Shown here: in pieces, positions 5,799 to 7,077 of the stretch | How positions within the stretch are numbered: position 1 is the first letter of the stretch | Layout: the number at the start of each line of letters is the position of its first letter | From: Oscillospiraceae bacterium | GTDB taxonomy: Bacteria; Bacillota; Clostridia; Oscillospirales; Oscillospiraceae | Assembly: GCA_017539635.1 (NCBI GenBank) | Contig: JAFYCQ010000064.1 | Location: forward strand, 1 to 7,077 | Direction: 5' to 3' | Length of the DNA stretch: 7,077 nt | Made by a program: the position numbers and the translations under genes | Notes under the pieces: model-generated | Database searches by the model: none | What the model was told of the DNA's origin: nothing | Seen by the model: the letters and a program-made list of their open reading frames with translations, nothing else

Positions 5799-6874
5799 GC
5801 TCTCGCCTCCTTATTTCCGGAAATGATGTCCAAAACGGCGGCCTTCGTGTCCGCGTCGTCCAGCAGGACGCCGCCGGAGTGGCCGTATTCGTAAAGGGGT
5901 ATGCCCTGGGGAAGAGAAGCGGCCACGTCCTCGCTCATCTGGCCGGGAATGGCCATTTCGATGTCGATAACTCCCTTGACCGTGCCGGGGACGAGCTTTC
6001 TGAAGCTCTCCTTCGGGAAGGGGAAGAGGGTAATGGGCCGGATGAGCCCCACCTTATATCCCTCCCGGCGAAGATCCTCCGTCACCTGGCGGGCGACCCT
6101 CGCCGCCATGCCGTAGGCAGTCAGGACGTACTCGGCGTCGTCAAGGTAAAGCTCCTCCACCATGACGTCCTCTTTCTGCCAGCGGGCGGTGCGCTCGCCG
6201 AACTGGCGGTTAAGGCCCTCGAGCCCCGCCTCATAAATGGGGGAAATGAGGTGAGCGCCCCGGGTCTCGCCCTCCCGGCGTCCCAGGGTCCAGCCGGACT
6301 GACTTTCGGGCTTTGGCTCCCGCATTTCCGGGAGAGCGACGCTCTCCATCATGGCGCCCAGGCAGCCGTCAATGAGTATCATCACGGGATTTCTGTCCCG
6401 CTCGGCAAAGTCGTGGGCGGAGTAGGTGAGATCCACTATTTCCTGCACGGTGGAGGGTGCGAACACCATCAGCCTGTGACCGCCGTGACCCAGGGCCTTT
6501 GTGGCCATGAGGTAATCGGACTGGGCCGGCTGTATGCTGCCCAGGCCCGGGCCGCCCCGGCTCACATCGACTATAAGGGCCGGTATCCTGGCCGCGGCCA
6601 GATAGGAAATGCCCTCGCACTTTAAGCTTATGCCCGGGCCGGAGGAGCTGGTCATGGCTCTTACTCCCGTGGCGGCGGCGCCGTAAACCATGTTTACGGA
6701 GGCTATCTCGCTCTCGCCCTGGACGAACACGCCCCCCACTTCCGGCAGACGCCGACTCATATATTCAGGTATCTCGTTCTGTGGCGTTATGGGGTAGCCG
6801 GCGAAAAACCGGACGCCGGCTCTCACCGCCGCCTCCGCCAGGGCCTCGCAGCCCTTCATGAAACGTTTTTCCAA
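5795..6874 (-). CDS. vorB: 2-oxoacid:ferredoxin oxidoreductase alpha subunit, VorB-type
   Basis: This is the alpha (pyrimidine-binding plus domain II) subunit, 359 aa. With beta, gamma and delta it converts a 2-oxoacid, CoA and oxidised ferredoxin to acyl-CoA, CO2 and reduced ferredoxin. Motifs are GYPITPQNEIPEYMSRRL (about 26-43), VQGESEIA with the TPP-contacting type Glu near residue 54, TSSSGPGISLK (75-85), GGPGLGSIQPAQSD (107-120), and domain II around GLIRPITLFPFP (276-287). The pattern matches clostridial proteins named VorB (3-methyl-2-oxobutanoate dehydrogenase). However, the substrate range of such enzymes is often untested, and a 2-oxoglutarate (KorA) role is possible beside citrate synthase. 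The start is probably the TTG at 6874, with AAGGAGG (6882-6888) 7 bases upstream. The TTG at 6880 is only 1 base from that site, and the ATG at 6859 is 22 bases away. Confidence 0.93.
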   Translation of the reverse strand: MEKRFMKGCEALAEAAVRAGVRFFAGYPITPQNEIPEYMSRRLPEVGGVFVQGESEIASVNMVYGAAATGVRAMTSSSGPGISLKCEGISYLAAARIPALIVDVSRGGPGLGSIQPAQSDYLMATKALGHGGHRLMVFAPSTVQEIVDLTYSAHDFAERDRNPVMILIDGCLGAMMESVALPEMREPKPESQSGWTLGRREGETRGAHLISPIYEAGLEGLNRQFGERTARWQKEDVMVEELYLDDAEYVLTAYGMAARVARQVTEDLRREGYKVGLIRPITLFPFPKESFRKLVPGTVKGVIDIEMAIPGQMSEDVAASLPQGIPLYEYGHSGGVLLDDADTKAAVLDIISGNKEARA

Positions 6875-6876
6875 GG

Positions 6877-7077
6877 TCAATCCTCCTTGCTAACCGTGAT
6901 GGCGGCCTCGGGGCAGACCGTTGAGCAGGAAAGGCACCCGATGCAGTCCCGTATGCTCTTGACCGATGCAGTCTTATAGCCTTTTTTGCCGGCCTTTTCA
7001 CCCAGGGCCAGAACGCCCTTGGGGCAGTATTTTATGCAGTAGCCGCAGCCCTTGCAGAAGCTGTCGTTGATTTTTAT
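6877..7077 (-). CDS. Ferredoxin-type 4Fe-4S delta subunit (partial, 5' end outside window)
   Basis: Reading the minus strand from the window edge in frame to the TGA at 6877-6879 gives 66 residues with no start codon inside. It has two complete CxxCxxCxxxCP motifs, FCKGCGYCIKYCP and DCIGCLSCSTVCP, each predicted to bind a [4Fe-4S] cluster. It is the small ferredoxin-like subunit (VorD/KorD) that carries electrons from the alpha-beta core to external ferredoxin. Such subunits are often only about 65-105 aa, so few residues may be missing, but the start lies beyond position 7077. The stop is 2 bases before the preferred alpha start, and the alpha ribosome binding site lies inside its last codons, so the two are coupled. 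The operon promoter is also outside the window. Confidence 0.92.
   Translation of the reverse strand: MKINDSFCKGCGYCIKYCPKGVLALGEKAGKKGYKTASVKSIRDCIGCLSCSTVCPEAAITVSKED

Noticed and set aside
5879..6625. A 248-codon open reading frame on the plus strand
   Set aside because: It is entirely antisense to the alpha subunit gene, its composition is rich in H, G, A and L as typical of shadow frames, and it has no recognisable family motif.
1..7077. A hidden novel defence, mobile or CRISPR system
   Set aside because: All plausible coding space is occupied by recognisable housekeeping and anaerobic metabolic genes, in one direction with short spacers. No repeat arrays, transposase, integrase, attachment-site duplication or composition break was seen.

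Overview
The window looks like chromosomal DNA from an anaerobic, fairly GC-rich Firmicute, most likely a gut-type Clostridia (Oscillospirales-like). This is inferred from several things: strong AAGGAGG-type ribosome binding sites, the rpsF-ssb-rpsR gene order, a four-cysteine S18, and a ferredoxin-dependent 2-oxoacid oxidoreductase with VorB-like sequence. Species cannot be read from the sequence. Every gene I can support is on the minus strand, so transcription runs from the high coordinates to the low ones. No mobile element, CRISPR array, tRNA or rRNA is visible, and no gene-free stretch exceeds about 140 bases.

Region 1 (7077 down to 3485) is a tightly packed operon for a four-subunit, CoA-forming 2-oxoacid:ferredoxin oxidoreductase. 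It starts with the C-terminal 66 codons of a two-cluster ferredoxin (delta) subunit that runs off the window edge. The alpha (VorB-type), beta (TPP-binding) and gamma subunits follow, then a crotonase-fold enoyl-CoA hydratase/isomerase. Alpha/beta, beta/gamma and gamma/crotonase each share a 4-base ATGA stop-start overlap, which suggests translational coupling.

Region 2 (3466 down to 1841) continues in the same direction with citrate synthase (18 bases after the crotonase) and a small protein resembling DUF3467 (12 bases after citrate synthase). The cluster therefore joins ferredoxin-linked acyl-CoA formation, acyl-CoA isomerisation or hydration, and condensation of an acyl-CoA with oxaloacetate. 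The oxoacid substrate is not settled. The alpha subunit looks like branched-chain VorB, whereas the citrate synthase neighbour would also suit a 2-oxoglutarate enzyme.

Region 3 (1784 to 1251) is an Ogt-type O6-alkylguanine DNA repair protein, separated from the small protein by 56 bases that contain a short hairpin.

Region 4 (1235 to 1) is a complete rpsF-ssb-rpsR operon. It has a near-consensus sigma-70/SigA promoter, a leader of about 90 bases with a hairpin, and a strong GC-rich terminator stem at the window's left edge. Ribosomal proteins S6 and S18 are binding partners in the 30S platform, and SSB is co-transcribed between them.

This is mostly ordinary housekeeping and core anaerobic metabolism, and I do not see a clearly new biological system. 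The points most worth a second look are the crotonase lacking both classical catalytic glutamates, the C-terminal extension on the gamma subunit, the linkage of citrate synthase to the oxidoreductase, and the rpsF leader structure.
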